64,000 nt of DNA, taken from the NCBI GenBank assembly GCA_902576125.1, contig CACGUF010000001.1, forward strand, positions 186,001 through 250,000, in the 5' to 3' direction. The notes below the pieces were generated by a model. It did not search any database. It was not told the DNA's origin and was given only the letters and a program-made list of their open reading frames with translations. Source of the stretch: an uncultured Alphaproteobacteria bacterium (lineage in GTDB: Bacteria > Pseudomonadota > Alphaproteobacteria > HIMB59 > GCA-002718135). Position numbers and translations under genes: made by a program. The stretch's first letter is position 1, and each line of letters begins with the position of its first letter. Positions 17,251 through 25,513 of the stretch are shown here, in pieces.

Positions 17251-18385
17251 AATCTCTGTTTTTAATTAAAATATCTAAACATGCCATTCTAATTGCCACA
17301 CCCATTGCAACTTGCTCTTGAATTAAACTCCTAGTTACATCATCAGCAAGTGCTGAGTCTATTTCAAAACCTCTATTCATAGGACCCGGATGCATTACAA
17401 AAGCATTTCTTTTGGCATATTTGAGTTTATTGTAGTCTAATCCATACTTATTGAAATAAGACTTTTGATTTGGCATAATTTTTCCGACAATCCTCTCTTT
17501 TTGAATTCTAAGCATCATAACAATATCACAGTTTTTCAGACCTTTCTTCATATCAGTAAAGATCGTAACTGGAAGTTTTTTAATATTTTTTGGCAACCAT
17601 TCTTTAGGACCTATAACATTAATTCTAGCGCCAAGTTTTGATAAGATAATTATATTTGATCTTGCAACACGACTATGGAGTATATCTCCACATATGGCTA
17701 TTTGTAATTTTGAAAAGTTTTTGAATCTATTTTTTATTGTTAAAGCGTCTAACAAAGCCTGAGTTGGGTGTTCATGACTTCCATCACCTGCATTAATTAC
17801 ACAAGCGTCAACACTCATTGAAATTTTTTTACTAATACCTTCATCAGGATGCCTTAAAACCAAAACATCTGGGCTCATCGAATTTATAGTAGTCATTGTA
17901 TCTAATAATGTTTCACCTTTGTTAATTGAGCTATCTTTAACGGCTACATTTATAAGATCAGCTCCTAATCTTTTAGCAGCTACCTCAAAACTTGTTCTAG
18001 TTCTAGTTGAGTCTTCAAAAAATAAATTAAATATTGTACGACCTTCAAGTAAATTATGTTTTTTAATTTTATTTTTATTGAAAGTTATAAATTTTTGAGC
18101 TTCATTTAATATGAATTCAATCTCTTTTTTATTTAAATCAGCAGTTTCAACTAAATGAATTTTTTTATATATATTATTTGATCTCTTTTTAATTTCAAAT
18201 TTACTGTTTTTATTTAATGAAGAATAATTCTTAAGGGCTATTTTTTCTGCTTCTTTAAGTATTTTTGTACCTGTTGAATATCTTATAGCTATTTTCTTTG
18301 GCATTTTAATTTTCATTTGCCAATATTTTGAATTTTCTCTTTTATATAATTTTATGTGTCCTGACTTTAAAATTTTATAATTCAT
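17234..18385 (-). CDS. pyrB: Aspartate carbamoyltransferase with N-terminal integrase-arm-like extension
   Basis: The catalytic domain (about residues 74-383) is a complete aspartate carbamoyltransferase, the committed step of pyrimidine synthesis. It shows the carbamoyl-phosphate loop FFEDSTRTRTSFE (STRTR at 126-130), GDGSHEHPTQALLDA near 200, GDILHSRVARSN, and HPGPMNRGFEID near the end. The protein is 383 residues, about 70 longer than usual. Residues 8-55 (for example LYKRENSKYWQMKIKMP, then YSTGTKILKEAEKIALKNY) resemble the arm-DNA-binding domain at the N-terminus of tyrosine recombinases. No ATG, GTG or TTG is in frame between M28 (codon at 18302-18304) and the catalytic domain, so at least part of the extension is translated unless a rare start codon is used. 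Confidence 0.93.
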   Translation of the reverse strand: MNYKILKSGHIKLYKRENSKYWQMKIKMPKKIAIRYSTGTKILKEAEKIALKNYSSLNKNSKFEIKKRSNNIYKKIHLVETADLNKKEIEFILNEAQKFITFNKNKIKKHNLLEGRTIFNLFFEDSTRTRTSFEVAAKRLGADLINVAVKDSSINKGETLLDTMTTINSMSPDVLVLRHPDEGISKKISMSVDACVINAGDGSHEHPTQALLDALTIKNRFKNFSKLQIAICGDILHSRVARSNIIILSKLGARINVIGPKEWLPKNIKKLPVTIFTDMKKGLKNCDIVMMLRIQKERIVGKIMPNQKSYFNKYGLDYNKLKYAKRNAFVMHPGPMNRGFEIDSALADDVTRSLIQEQVAMGVAIRMACLDILIKNRDYALNS

Positions 18386-18416
18386 ATGTGTTAATAATGT
18401 GCTAATATGTGTAAAC
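18386..18416 (-). repeat. Three 10-bp direct repeats upstream of pyrB
   Basis: Almost the whole 35-bp gap between ruvX and pyrB is three near-identical 10-bp units. On the plus strand they read ATGTGTTAAT (18386-18395), ATGTGCTAAT (18397-18406) and ATGTGTAAAC (18407-18416). On the pyrB strand the consensus is ATTARCACAT and the last copy abuts the start codon. The period is 10-11 bp, one helical turn. They could be a binding site controlling pyrB; the function is unproven. Confidence 0.6.
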
Positions 18417-18420
18417 GATA

Positions 18421-18894
18421 TTAAACATTTTTTCTATATTTATCTAAAAATCCTTGTAAAATATAAGCTGCTGATTGTTGATCAAGTTTCTTTTTAATTT
18501 TATTGGTACTAAAATCGGATTTTCTCATTTCTTTAAATATAACATCAGATGAGTATCTTTCATCCCAGAATTCAATAGGAAGTGAAAAATATGATTTTAA
18601 TTCATTACTAAAATTACGTATTTTTTTTGTTTGCTCATTTTCAGATCCATTTAAACTGAGAGGTAATCCGATAATAAATCCACCAATTTCATAATCTATT
18701 AAATATTCTTTTAGCTTTAATAAATCTTTGATTGTACCTCTTCTTAAGACAGTATTTATGGGTGTGGCAATTGTATAAGTGCTATCAGATACTGCTATTC
18801 CTATTGTTTTAAAACCTACATCTAGACCTATTAGAATTTGTGATGTATGAAGTCGGTCAATTAAATTATTAGTTTTTTCAATCACTGGAGACAT
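18421..18894 (-). CDS. ruvX: Holliday-junction resolvase-like protein RuvX/YqgF
   Basis: YqgF/RuvX is a small RNase H-fold nuclease linked to pre-16S rRNA processing and recombination. From ATG 18894 the protein is 157 residues. It has the first catalytic aspartate in GLDVGFKTIGIAVSD, the middle motif FIIGLPLSLNGSE and the C-terminal DERYSS motif. The frame is open 17 residues further upstream, but that stretch only reads back through the gatC start and looks unlike the family. The divergent gatC start codon is at 18900, leaving just 5 bp between the two start codons. Confidence 0.92.
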   Translation of the reverse strand: MSPVIEKTNNLIDRLHTSQILIGLDVGFKTIGIAVSDSTYTIATPINTVLRRGTIKDLLKLKEYLIDYEIGGFIIGLPLSLNGSENEQTKKIRNFSNELKSYFSLPIEFWDERYSSDVIFKEMRKSDFSTNKIKKKLDQQSAAYILQGFLDKYRKNV

Positions 18895-18899
18895 ATAAA

Positions 18900-19187
18900 T
18901 TGAAGTTAGATACAAATACAATAAATAAAATAGCCAAACTTGCAAGAATAAGGCTTTCTGAGGATGAAGCCAAAGATTTGCTTAAGGATATGAACTCAAT
19001 TCTAGATTGGGTAGAGCAATTAAATGAAGTCAACACTGATTCTGTTGAACCTTTAGCAAATATTTCTTCATCAACTCTGCCACAAAGAAAAGATGAAGCT
19101 AAAGATATAAATTCTTCAGATGAAATTTTAAAAAATAGTCCTGATAAACTTGAGGATTATTTTGTAGTTCCCAAGGTTGTAGAATAA
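18900..19187 (+). CDS. gatC: Asp/Glu-tRNA amidotransferase subunit C
   Basis: GatC is the small scaffold subunit of the GatCAB amidotransferase, which converts Glu-tRNA(Gln) or Asp-tRNA(Asn) to the amidated form. The 95-residue protein has the typical [18 protein letters not shown] start and the GatA-wrapping C-terminal tail ([12 protein letters not shown]). It starts with a TTG; no ATG is available and the family's first residues follow this codon directly. Its stop overlaps the gatA ATG by one base. Confidence 0.93.
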   Translation: MKLDTNTINKIAKLARIRLSEDEAKDLLKDMNSILDWVEQLNEVNTDSVEPLANISSSTLPQRKDEAKDINSSDEILKNSPDKLEDYFVVPKVVE

Positions 19188-20611
19188 TGGAATTTAAATC
19201 AATTAATCAACTTAAATCATTATTAGAAGAAAATAAAATTTCTGTTAAAGAAATTGCCGAAACATACATTAGAAAAATCAATGAAAAAAAAGATTTAAAT
19301 ATTTTTATATATTTTGATGAAGATAAAATTAATGAACAAGTAAAAGAAATAGAAAAATTACCTAATAATAAAAAATTAAAAGGTATTCCAATTGCAGTAA
19401 AAGATCTTTTTTGTACTAAAAAAATGCCAACTACTGCAGGATCAAAAATTCTAGAAAATTTTCATCCAACATATGAGTCTTTTGTTACTCAAAAATTAAT
19501 TAATGAGGGATCAATGTTTGTGGGCAAAACAAATTTAGATGAGTTTGCAATGGGATCTGCTACTAATACCAGTTATTTTGGAAACACCATCAATCCATTA
19601 TCTAAAAAAGGAGTTCCTCTAGCACCAGGAGGTTCATCAGGAGGTTCCGCTGCAGCTGTAGCTGCAGATTTATGTTTGGGATCAACTGGAACTGATACAG
19701 GTGGTTCAATTAGACAACCTGCAAGTTTTTGTGGAGTAGTAGGTATTAAACCAACTTATGGATTATGTTCTAGATGGGGAATAGCTGCGTTTGCATCAAG
19801 TCTTGATCAAGCTGGTGTTTTTTCAAAAAATGTTAAAGATGCCTCGATATTGCTTGAAGCAATTGCAGGACATGATGAGAGAGATAGTACAAGCTCTAAA
19901 GTTGAAATACCAAACTATTCGCAAAACCTTAATCCAGATTTAAATGGAAAAATTATTGGTATTCCTAAGGAATATACACTTGATGGAATATCGGATGAAA
20001 TTAATATGGTTTGGGAAAATGCTATAAATTCTCTTGAAAAAAAAGGAGCTAAAATTAAAAATATTTCTTTAGCACACACTAAATACGCTTTACCTACATA
20101 TTACATTATAGCTCCTGCAGAAGCATCGTCTAATTTAGCTAGATATGATGGGGTTAAATATGGTTTCAGATCGAAAGATGTGAATAGTCTAGATGAAATG
20201 TATGAGCTAACAAGAAGTGAAGGTTTTGGAAAGGAAGTAAAGAGACGAATATTGATAGGTACATATGTTTTATCTGCAGGATACTATGATGCGTATTATC
20301 TTAAAGCACAAAAAGTTAGAAAACTTATTGCTAATGATTTTATAGAAACTTTTAAAGAATGTGATTTTATTTTAACTCCTACTGCTCCAAGTGCAGCATT
20401 TCCTTTAAATGAGAAACAAGACGATCCTATTAAAATGTATCTTAATGATGTTTTTACTGTACCTGCTTCATTAGCTGGCATTCCAGGTATTTCAATCCCA
20501 TATGGTAAAGATAAAAATGGTTTACCATTGGGAATTCAACTATTAGGAAAACATTTCAATGAGCAAGAAATAATTAATGCTGCGTTTGCATTAGAAAAGG
20601 ATTATGAGTAA
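19187..20611 (+). CDS. gatA: Asp/Glu-tRNA amidotransferase subunit A
   Basis: GatA is the amidase-signature subunit that frees ammonia from glutamine. The 474-residue protein is full length. It shows the Ser-cisSer-Lys triad: K72 in [10 protein letters not shown]150 in the APGGSSGGS loop, and S174 in [11 protein letters not shown]. It lies between gatC (1-base overlap) and gatB (8-base overlap), so all three subunits are cotranslated. This arrangement implies indirect synthesis of Gln-tRNA and/or Asn-tRNA. Confidence 0.98.
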   Translation: MEFKSINQLKSLLEENKISVKEIAETYIRKINEKKDLNIFIYFDEDKINEQVKEIEKLPNNKKLKGIPIAVKDLFCTKKMPTTAGSKILENFHPTYESFVTQKLINEGSMFVGKTNLDEFAMGSATNTSYFGNTINPLSKKGVPLAPGGSSGGSAAAVAADLCLGSTGTDTGGSIRQPASFCGVVGIKPTYGLCSRWGIAAFASSLDQAGVFSKNVKDASILLEAIAGHDERDSTSSKVEIPNYSQNLNPDLNGKIIGIPKEYTLDGISDEINMVWENAINSLEKKGAKIKNISLAHTKYALPTYYIIAPAEASSNLARYDGVKYGFRSKDVNSLDEMYELTRSEGFGKEVKRRILIGTYVLSAGYYDAYYLKAQKVRKLIANDFIETFKECDFILTPTAPSAAFPLNEKQDDPIKMYLNDVFTVPASLAGIPGISIPYGKDKNGLPLGIQLLGKHFNEQEIINAAFALEKDYE

Positions 20612-22079
20612 TCTTATTAAAGGTAATAAACATGAGTGGGAGACAGTAATTGGTCTTGAAATTCATGCTCAAGTCAAATCAAACTCAAAATTATTTAGTA
20701 ATTCATCAACAGCATTTGGCTCTAGACCAAACAGTCAGGTATCTCTTGTTGATGCAGCTATGCCTGGAATGCTTCCTGTCATTAACAAATATTGTATAGA
20801 GCAAGCTGTCAAAACAGGTATTGGTCTTAATGCTAAAATTAATAACTATTCCATATTTGATAGAAAAAACTATTTTTATGCAGATTTGCCTCAAGGTTAT
20901 CAAATTAGCCAATATAAATATCCTATAGTGGGTGAGGGTAAAGTTAGTATTGATTTTAAAGATGGTTCTTCAAAAGATATAAGAATTGTAAGACTTCATT
21001 TGGAGCAAGATGCAGGCAAAAGTCTTCATGATCAAAATCCAACAAAAACTTATGTTGATTTAAATAGATCTGGCGTTGCATTAATGGAAATTGTTAGTGA
21101 GCCGGATATAAGAAGTGCAGATGAAGCTGGTTTATATATTTCCAAAATCAGATCCATATTAATGTATCTAGATACTTGTGATGGTAATATGCAAGAAGGT
21201 TCACTTCGTGCTGATGTCAATATTTCAGTAAGAAAACCAGGGGATGATTATGGAATTAGATGTGAAATAAAAAATTTAAATTCAATTAAATTTATCAAAC
21301 AAGCGATAAATTATGAAGTAAGAAGGCAAATAGAAATTCTAGAGACGGGAGGTGTTATTGAACAAAATACACTTCTTTTTAACACGAGTACTGGTAAAAC
21401 AAAACCTATGCGAAGTAAAGAAGAGGCACATGATTATCGTTATTTTCCTGATCCAGATTTATTACCTCTCGAAATTAATCAAAAAGATATTGATAAAATG
21501 GTTAATTCTATTCCTGAATTACCAGATGAAAGAAAAAGAAAATATGTAGTAGTATATAATTTATCTAATTATGATGCTTCAGTTTTAACCGCAGACAAAT
21601 CTGTGTCTGATTATTTTGACTCAGTAATTAAATCAGATCAATCATTAAAAAACTCTGCAAAAATAGTTGTAAATTGGATTACTTCAGAATTATTTTCTCT
21701 TTTAAAAGAAAACAATATTGATATTGATAATTCACCTATAAATCCAAAATATCTTGGTAAACTTGTTAAATTAATAAAAGAAAATATCATTTCAGGCAAG
21801 ATTGCTAAAGATGTATTAATTGAAATGTTCAATTCAAAACAAGATCCTGAAATTATAATTAAAAATAAAGGTTTAAAACAAGTAACCGATACAAGTGAAA
21901 TTGAAAATATTGTTGATGAAGTGCTTAAGGAAAATAAAAAAATGGTTGAACAGTATTTATCTGGAAAAGATAAGCTTCTAGGTTTTTTTGTTGGACAATC
22001 TATGAAAAAAAGTAAGGGTAAAGCAAATCCTAAAATTTTAAATGAAATTTTAAAGTCTAAATTATCAAATAAAAATTAA
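20604..22079 (+). CDS. gatB: Asp/Glu-tRNA amidotransferase subunit B
   Basis: GatB phosphorylates the tRNA-bound Glu/Asp and transfers ammonia to it. The 491-residue protein begins with the cradle-domain motif [20 protein letters not shown], contains [19 protein letters not shown], and ends with the YqeY-like tail domain ([16 protein letters not shown]). It overlaps gatA by 8 bases. Its last 15 bases overlap the end of the convergent small membrane-protein gene, which marks the start of the accessory cassette. Confidence 0.98.
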   Translation: MSNLIKGNKHEWETVIGLEIHAQVKSNSKLFSNSSTAFGSRPNSQVSLVDAAMPGMLPVINKYCIEQAVKTGIGLNAKINNYSIFDRKNYFYADLPQGYQISQYKYPIVGEGKVSIDFKDGSSKDIRIVRLHLEQDAGKSLHDQNPTKTYVDLNRSGVALMEIVSEPDIRSADEAGLYISKIRSILMYLDTCDGNMQEGSLRADVNISVRKPGDDYGIRCEIKNLNSIKFIKQAINYEVRRQIEILETGGVIEQNTLLFNTSTGKTKPMRSKEEAHDYRYFPDPDLLPLEINQKDIDKMVNSIPELPDERKRKYVVVYNLSNYDASVLTADKSVSDYFDSVIKSDQSLKNSAKIVVNWITSELFSLLKENNIDIDNSPINPKYLGKLVKLIKENIISGKIAKDVLIEMFNSKQDPEIIIKNKGLKQVTDTSEIENIVDEVLKENKKMVEQYLSGKDKLLGFFVGQSMKKSKGKANPKILNEILKSKLSNKN

Positions 22080-22400
22080 TCTCAGAGTAAAAATTCTATA
22101 AGATAAAAAAATAAAAGTAGCCAAAATCCAAATGATATTACCTTTATAATTTTCAGCCGATCTCCAAATTCCTACTGTTATAAAAACAGTCCAAAAAAAT
22201 ATTAATATTTTAGAAAAAAAATTGAAATTACTAAAGTCTAAAAATGGTAAAGAGCTAGAGAATTTATTGTTTTGAAAAAAATATATTTCAAGATTAAAAA
22301 TTAGTAAGATAAACAATGCATTTAACAACTCTCCTATTAACCAATAAGATCTCCATAATGTAATTTCACCTTTCCAAAATCTATTTATTAAATTTTCCAT
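22065..22400 (-). CDS. Small membrane protein, unknown function
   Basis: From ATG 22400 this protein is 111 residues with three probable membrane spans (about residues 18-38, 62-82 and 88-108). The N-terminal segment FWKGEITLWRSYWLIGELLN and the internal VGIWRSAENYKG look like a conserved pattern seen in small proteins of marine alphaproteobacteria; no function is known to me. I choose ATG 22400 because AAGG sits just upstream on the minus strand; an earlier ATG at 22442 lies inside the methyltransferase gene. It follows that gene in the glycan-type cassette. Confidence 0.6.
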   Translation of the reverse strand: MENLINRFWKGEITLWRSYWLIGELLNALFILLIFNLEIYFFQNNKFSSSLPFLDFSNFNFFSKILIFFWTVFITVGIWRSAENYKGNIIWILATFIFLSYRIFTLRLIFI

Positions 22401-22416
22401 TTTACCTTTTTTTAAA

Positions 22417-23127
22417 TTAATATTTTTTAATGAAATTCTCAACTGAAATAAGATTTAAAAGCTCAACACGATTGTTATCCAAAAATTTAAAATCTAAAGA
22501 TTGAGTTGATTTGAATGGTTTTGATTTACCATGTTTTATTATTCCAACTCCCCAATCACAATTTACACAAGAAATTTCCAAGTTTAATTCTGCCATTCTT
22601 AATTTAGCAAATGATTTCCATACAGTGCCATTCCATGTGGGAAATTTACCATTAACTTCATAATTATCTCTCTGATGAAATTCAGTTGGAGGATTGCAAT
22701 CATGCATAATTATAAAACCTTTATCAGATAAAAATTTTAGTGATCCTTCAATATCTCTATCTACTTGACTCTCAAGATGCAATCCATCTATAAAAATTAT
22801 ATCAAAAAAATCTTTATTAATTTTAAAAAAATCATCAGAACTTATTTTTTGTAAGTTTATAATATCTTTAGTTGGATTTGGATCAACACCAACTTTGTTT
22901 TTTATTAAAATTTTCTCAAAATTTCTCCCATCTCTAACACCAATTTCTAAGTAATTTTTAAAGTTGTATTTAGAAATTAGATGGTTAATTAATGATGTCC
23001 TTGAGGCTAAATCATACCCGTGATTAAATTTTTGAATGGTTAACTCTCCCATTATAGTATTTTTCACTTCCCCTGTTTTTAGTAATTCTCCATTGCTTAA
23101 TTTTAAATAAGGTAGTTTTTCTATCAT
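22417..23127 (-). CDS. Class I SAM-dependent methyltransferase (Methyltransf_24-like)
   Basis: The 236-residue protein has a Rossmann-type methyltransferase core. YLEIGVRDGRNFEKI forms the SAM-binding glycine loop (near residue 60), VGVDPNPT is the acidic motif II, and DIIFIDGLHLESQVDRDIEGS with FIIMHDCNPP are the pattern seen in Methyltransf_24 proteins. These usually modify sugars, glycopeptides or lipids in surface-glycan clusters. The substrate is not predictable. It is divergent from the glycosyltransferase (106 bp between starts) and upstream of the small membrane protein. Confidence 0.8.
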   Translation of the reverse strand: MIEKLPYLKLSNGELLKTGEVKNTIMGELTIQKFNHGYDLASRTSLINHLISKYNFKNYLEIGVRDGRNFEKILIKNKVGVDPNPTKDIINLQKISSDDFFKINKDFFDIIFIDGLHLESQVDRDIEGSLKFLSDKGFIIMHDCNPPTEFHQRDNYEVNGKFPTWNGTVWKSFAKLRMAELNLEISCVNCDWGVGIIKHGKSKPFKSTQSLDFKFLDNNRVELLNLISVENFIKKY

Positions 23128-23153
23128 TGAATTTTTGAAAAAATAATTTTTTA

Positions 23154-23182
23154 TTGTTGCCTATAAATTATCATAATATACT
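23154..23182 (+). promoter_or_regulatory. Putative promoter of the glycosyltransferase gene
   Basis: TTGTTG (23154-23159) and TATACT (23177-23182) are separated by 17 bp in the divergent gap before the glycosyltransferase gene. This fits a sigma-70-type promoter giving a leader of about 45 bases. In DNA this A+T-rich such matches arise often, so this is suggestive only. Confidence 0.35.
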
Positions 23183-23233
23183 AAGAAAAAATAGAATGAA
23201 CACAGAAAAATTTATAATTTAATTTTATTTTCT

Positions 23234-24172
23234 ATGAACTTTCACTTCATTTCAGTTCTTAACCCAAGGGATTTTTTTAATTCTCGTATACCTTCATATA
23301 GATTAAGGCTAAGTTATGTATTTAATGCAGCTAAAGAACTTGATTTTAAAATTTCAGGTGATCTTAGTGTCCCTAAAGAAACTGATATTTTCTATGTGGG
23401 TAAACTTGATAAAACAATAGATAAAAAAATAATAAAAAAAATTACTAATGATCTTAAAAATACTAATGCAAAAATTTATATTGATTATACTGACGATTGG
23501 TTGCATTCTAATGAGGGTCCTAACAAATTAATTTACGAAAATCTATTTTTATTAGATTCAACTGCAATAGTTCCAGTTGAAGGTTTAGGTAAAAAATTAA
23601 AAAAACTTGGAAAAAATGTTTTAGTAATTCCAGATGGAATTGATGATATTCAGAACATTTTACCTTTTTCAAAAAATAATGAAAAAAGAAATGTGCTTTG
23701 GCACGGACATAGTTCTAATGCTAATTCTTTAATAAGAGTATTAAGCAAAGAGTTAGTTAATTATAATTTTAATTTACATATTGTTAGTAATCCTGCTACT
23801 TTTGAAATTATAAAAAATGCAAAATTTAATCAAATTCCAAAATGCAATCCATTATTATATCCTTGGAGTATTGAAACATTAAAAAATGTTTCTGCAAAAT
23901 GTGACTTCGCTATTTTGCCAATTGATAAAATTTGGGCTAGTGCTAATAGAATGATTTCAAGCTTTCGTTTAGGCCTTCCTATAATAGCTGAAACTATAAA
24001 CTCCTACGAAGAATATTATAATTTTTATACTGATTTTTCAGAACCAAATATAACAAATATGTTTAGATCTCCTGAAGATTGGCATGAGTTAGTTAGAATT
24101 GCTCAAAATAAAATAAATATAGATTTTGATAAGAAATTAATTACTAATTATTGGAAAAATTGTTTTAAGTAG
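23234..24172 (+). CDS. Glycosyltransferase-like protein (GT-B fold)
   Basis: The 312-residue soluble protein appears to be a glycosyltransferase related to GT family 1/4 enzymes. The first half has alternating strands and helices with IYIDYTDDWLHS. The second half starts VLWHGHSSNANSLIRVL near residue 155 and contains CDFAILPIDKIWASANRMISSFRLGLPII, the donor-binding region in which many GT-B enzymes place an acidic residue. That acidic residue is not obvious here, so activity is uncertain. Neighbours (methyltransferase, epimerase) support a role in surface glycan synthesis. Confidence 0.7.
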   Translation: MNFHFISVLNPRDFFNSRIPSYRLRLSYVFNAAKELDFKISGDLSVPKETDIFYVGKLDKTIDKKIIKKITNDLKNTNAKIYIDYTDDWLHSNEGPNKLIYENLFLLDSTAIVPVEGLGKKLKKLGKNVLVIPDGIDDIQNILPFSKNNEKRNVLWHGHSSNANSLIRVLSKELVNYNFNLHIVSNPATFEIIKNAKFNQIPKCNPLLYPWSIETLKNVSAKCDFAILPIDKIWASANRMISSFRLGLPIIAETINSYEEYYNFYTDFSEPNITNMFRSPEDWHELVRIAQNKINIDFDKKLITNYWKNCFK

Positions 24173-24190
24173 TTAAAATCAATAATTATC

Positions 24191-25198
24191 TTAAATAATT
24201 TTATCCTTCCAAGTTTTTGGTGTAAGATTATTATTTATTTCAATATCAAAATTATATTCAAAATTTTTTATACCTTTAGATTTTATATATTTAGTAGTTT
24301 CTGATATAGCTTTCTGAATTGATGAACTTGTTTTATAATTTAGTAATTTTCTTGCTTTGTCAGATGAACAAAATGCATTTTTTACTTCTAAAGGCCTGTC
24401 TTTAAAATACTTTGGTTTACCATTGTACCCAATATGATTAGCGCATAAATTAACAAGTTCATTAATTGTAATTGTTCCTTCATCAGGACCAATATTAATA
24501 ATTTGTTTATTTGCTTTTTTCGATACCATCATTTTATAAAGAGGATTTATGCAATCATCGATAAAGGAAAAACATCTTTTTTGTTCACCATCACCGTATA
24601 TTACTGGACTTTCATTTTTAAGCATTTTATGAATAATAATTGACATTACATTTCTGTAAGGATCATCATATTTTTGCCTAGGACCAACAATGTTGTGTGG
24701 TACTGCTACAGCCCATTCAATGTTATTTAACTCACAAAGATTTATTAATACTTTTTCAGCGGCTAGTTTAGCAATCCCATATGGATCTACAGGATCAGGT
24801 TTTGAGTCTTCAGTAAAAGGTGGGTTAATTTTTCCATATCTTGCCATAGAAGAGCAAAAGATAATTCTTTTTATATTATTATTGATAGCAGCTGAAAATA
24901 CACTCACACTGGATTGAAAAATATTTTTTGTTACGAAATTTGGAGAAAAAACTGAAAAACCTTCATATGCTGTTGCTGCACAATGATACAAAATGTCAAT
25001 TTTTTTTAATTTGAAAATTTCGTTTAATTTCTCATAATTATTGCAATCAGTGTTTGAATAAAAAACATCCTTAGGAATATTATCTTCATAACCTCCTATC
25101 AAATTGTCATTTCCAAAAACTTTATGACCATTTTTAATACATTCTTCTGCAAGATGTGAACCAAGAAAACCAGCTATACCAGTAATAAAAATATTCAT
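24191..25198 (-). CDS. NAD-dependent sugar epimerase/dehydratase
   Basis: This is an extended short-chain dehydrogenase acting on nucleotide sugars, 335 residues from ATG 25198. It starts with the NAD-binding GxxGxxG motif (MNIFITGIAGFLGSHLAE), has the catalytic serine region FCSSMARYG, and the YxxxK pair in DPYGIAKLAAEKVL. The frame is open 25 residues upstream to 25273, but those residues lack family resemblance, so the later start is preferred. UDP-glucose/GlcNAc 4-epimerase-type or dehydratase activity is likely. It closes the cassette next to tRNA-Ser and converges on the glycosyltransferase gene. Confidence 0.85.
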   Translation of the reverse strand: MNIFITGIAGFLGSHLAEECIKNGHKVFGNDNLIGGYEDNIPKDVFYSNTDCNNYEKLNEIFKLKKIDILYHCAATAYEGFSVFSPNFVTKNIFQSSVSVFSAAINNNIKRIIFCSSMARYGKINPPFTEDSKPDPVDPYGIAKLAAEKVLINLCELNNIEWAVAVPHNIVGPRQKYDDPYRNVMSIIIHKMLKNESPVIYGDGEQKRCFSFIDDCINPLYKMMVSKKANKQIINIGPDEGTITINELVNLCANHIGYNGKPKYFKDRPLEVKNAFCSSDKARKLLNYKTSSSIQKAISETTKYIKSKGIKNFEYNFDIEINNNLTPKTWKDKII

Positions 25199-25328
25199 AT
25201 AATTTTTAAAATCTTTAACATCAACTTCAATACTATGAAATAAGTTTAATAGAGAAAAATTGTTATGTTTCAAAGGATAACTTTATACTATTATCCTACT
25301 TAATCTCATGTTATTAAACATTATTAAT

Positions 25329-25357
25329 TTGTTAAGTTGAGCTGTGATTTCTATTAG
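25329..25357 (+). promoter_or_regulatory. Putative promoter of tRNA-Ser
   Basis: TTGTTA (25329-25334) and TATTAG (25352-25357) are spaced by 17 bp about 55 bases before the tRNA. This is the only reasonable sigma-70-like pair seen in the 139-bp gap between the epimerase-gene frame and the tRNA. The call rests on pattern alone. Confidence 0.35.
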
Positions 25358-25412
25358 TTTAACTTCTTAATTAATGTAAGGAACTCGATGATCGAATGAC
25401 TAAACACAAAGA

Positions 25413-25504
25413 GGAGAGATGGGTGAGTGGCTTAAACCACAGGTTTGCTAAACCTGCGAAGGGGGTAACCCCTTCCGAGGGTTCGAATCCCTCTCTCTCC
25501 GCCA
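25413..25504 (+). tRNA. tRNA-Ser (anticodon GCT)
   Basis: A 92-base class II tRNA. The acceptor stem GGAGAGA (25413-25419) pairs with TCTCTCC (25494-25500). The anticodon arm CAGGT-TTGCTAA-ACCTG carries GCT, reading AGC/AGU serine codons. A long variable arm (GAAGGGGGTAACCCCTTC) and the T arm GAGGG-TTCGAAT-CCCTC follow. Discriminator G25501 and an encoded CCA (25502-25504) complete it. It lies between the glycan cassette and dapA. Its 3' end faces dapA, so the cassette is on the 5' side and not in the usual position for tRNA-integrated islands. Confidence 0.97.
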
Positions 25505-25513
25505 TTTTTTAAT

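Noticed and set aside
18166-18385. The pyrB N-terminal extension as mis-annotated noncoding sequence
   Set aside because: No usable start codon exists between residue 28 and the catalytic domain, and the segment reads as a coherent domain, so it is kept as coding.
25413-25504. tRNA-Ser as an integration site for the neighbouring cassette
   Set aside because: No integrase gene is present, no duplicate of the tRNA 3' end was seen nearby, and the cassette is on the 5' side.
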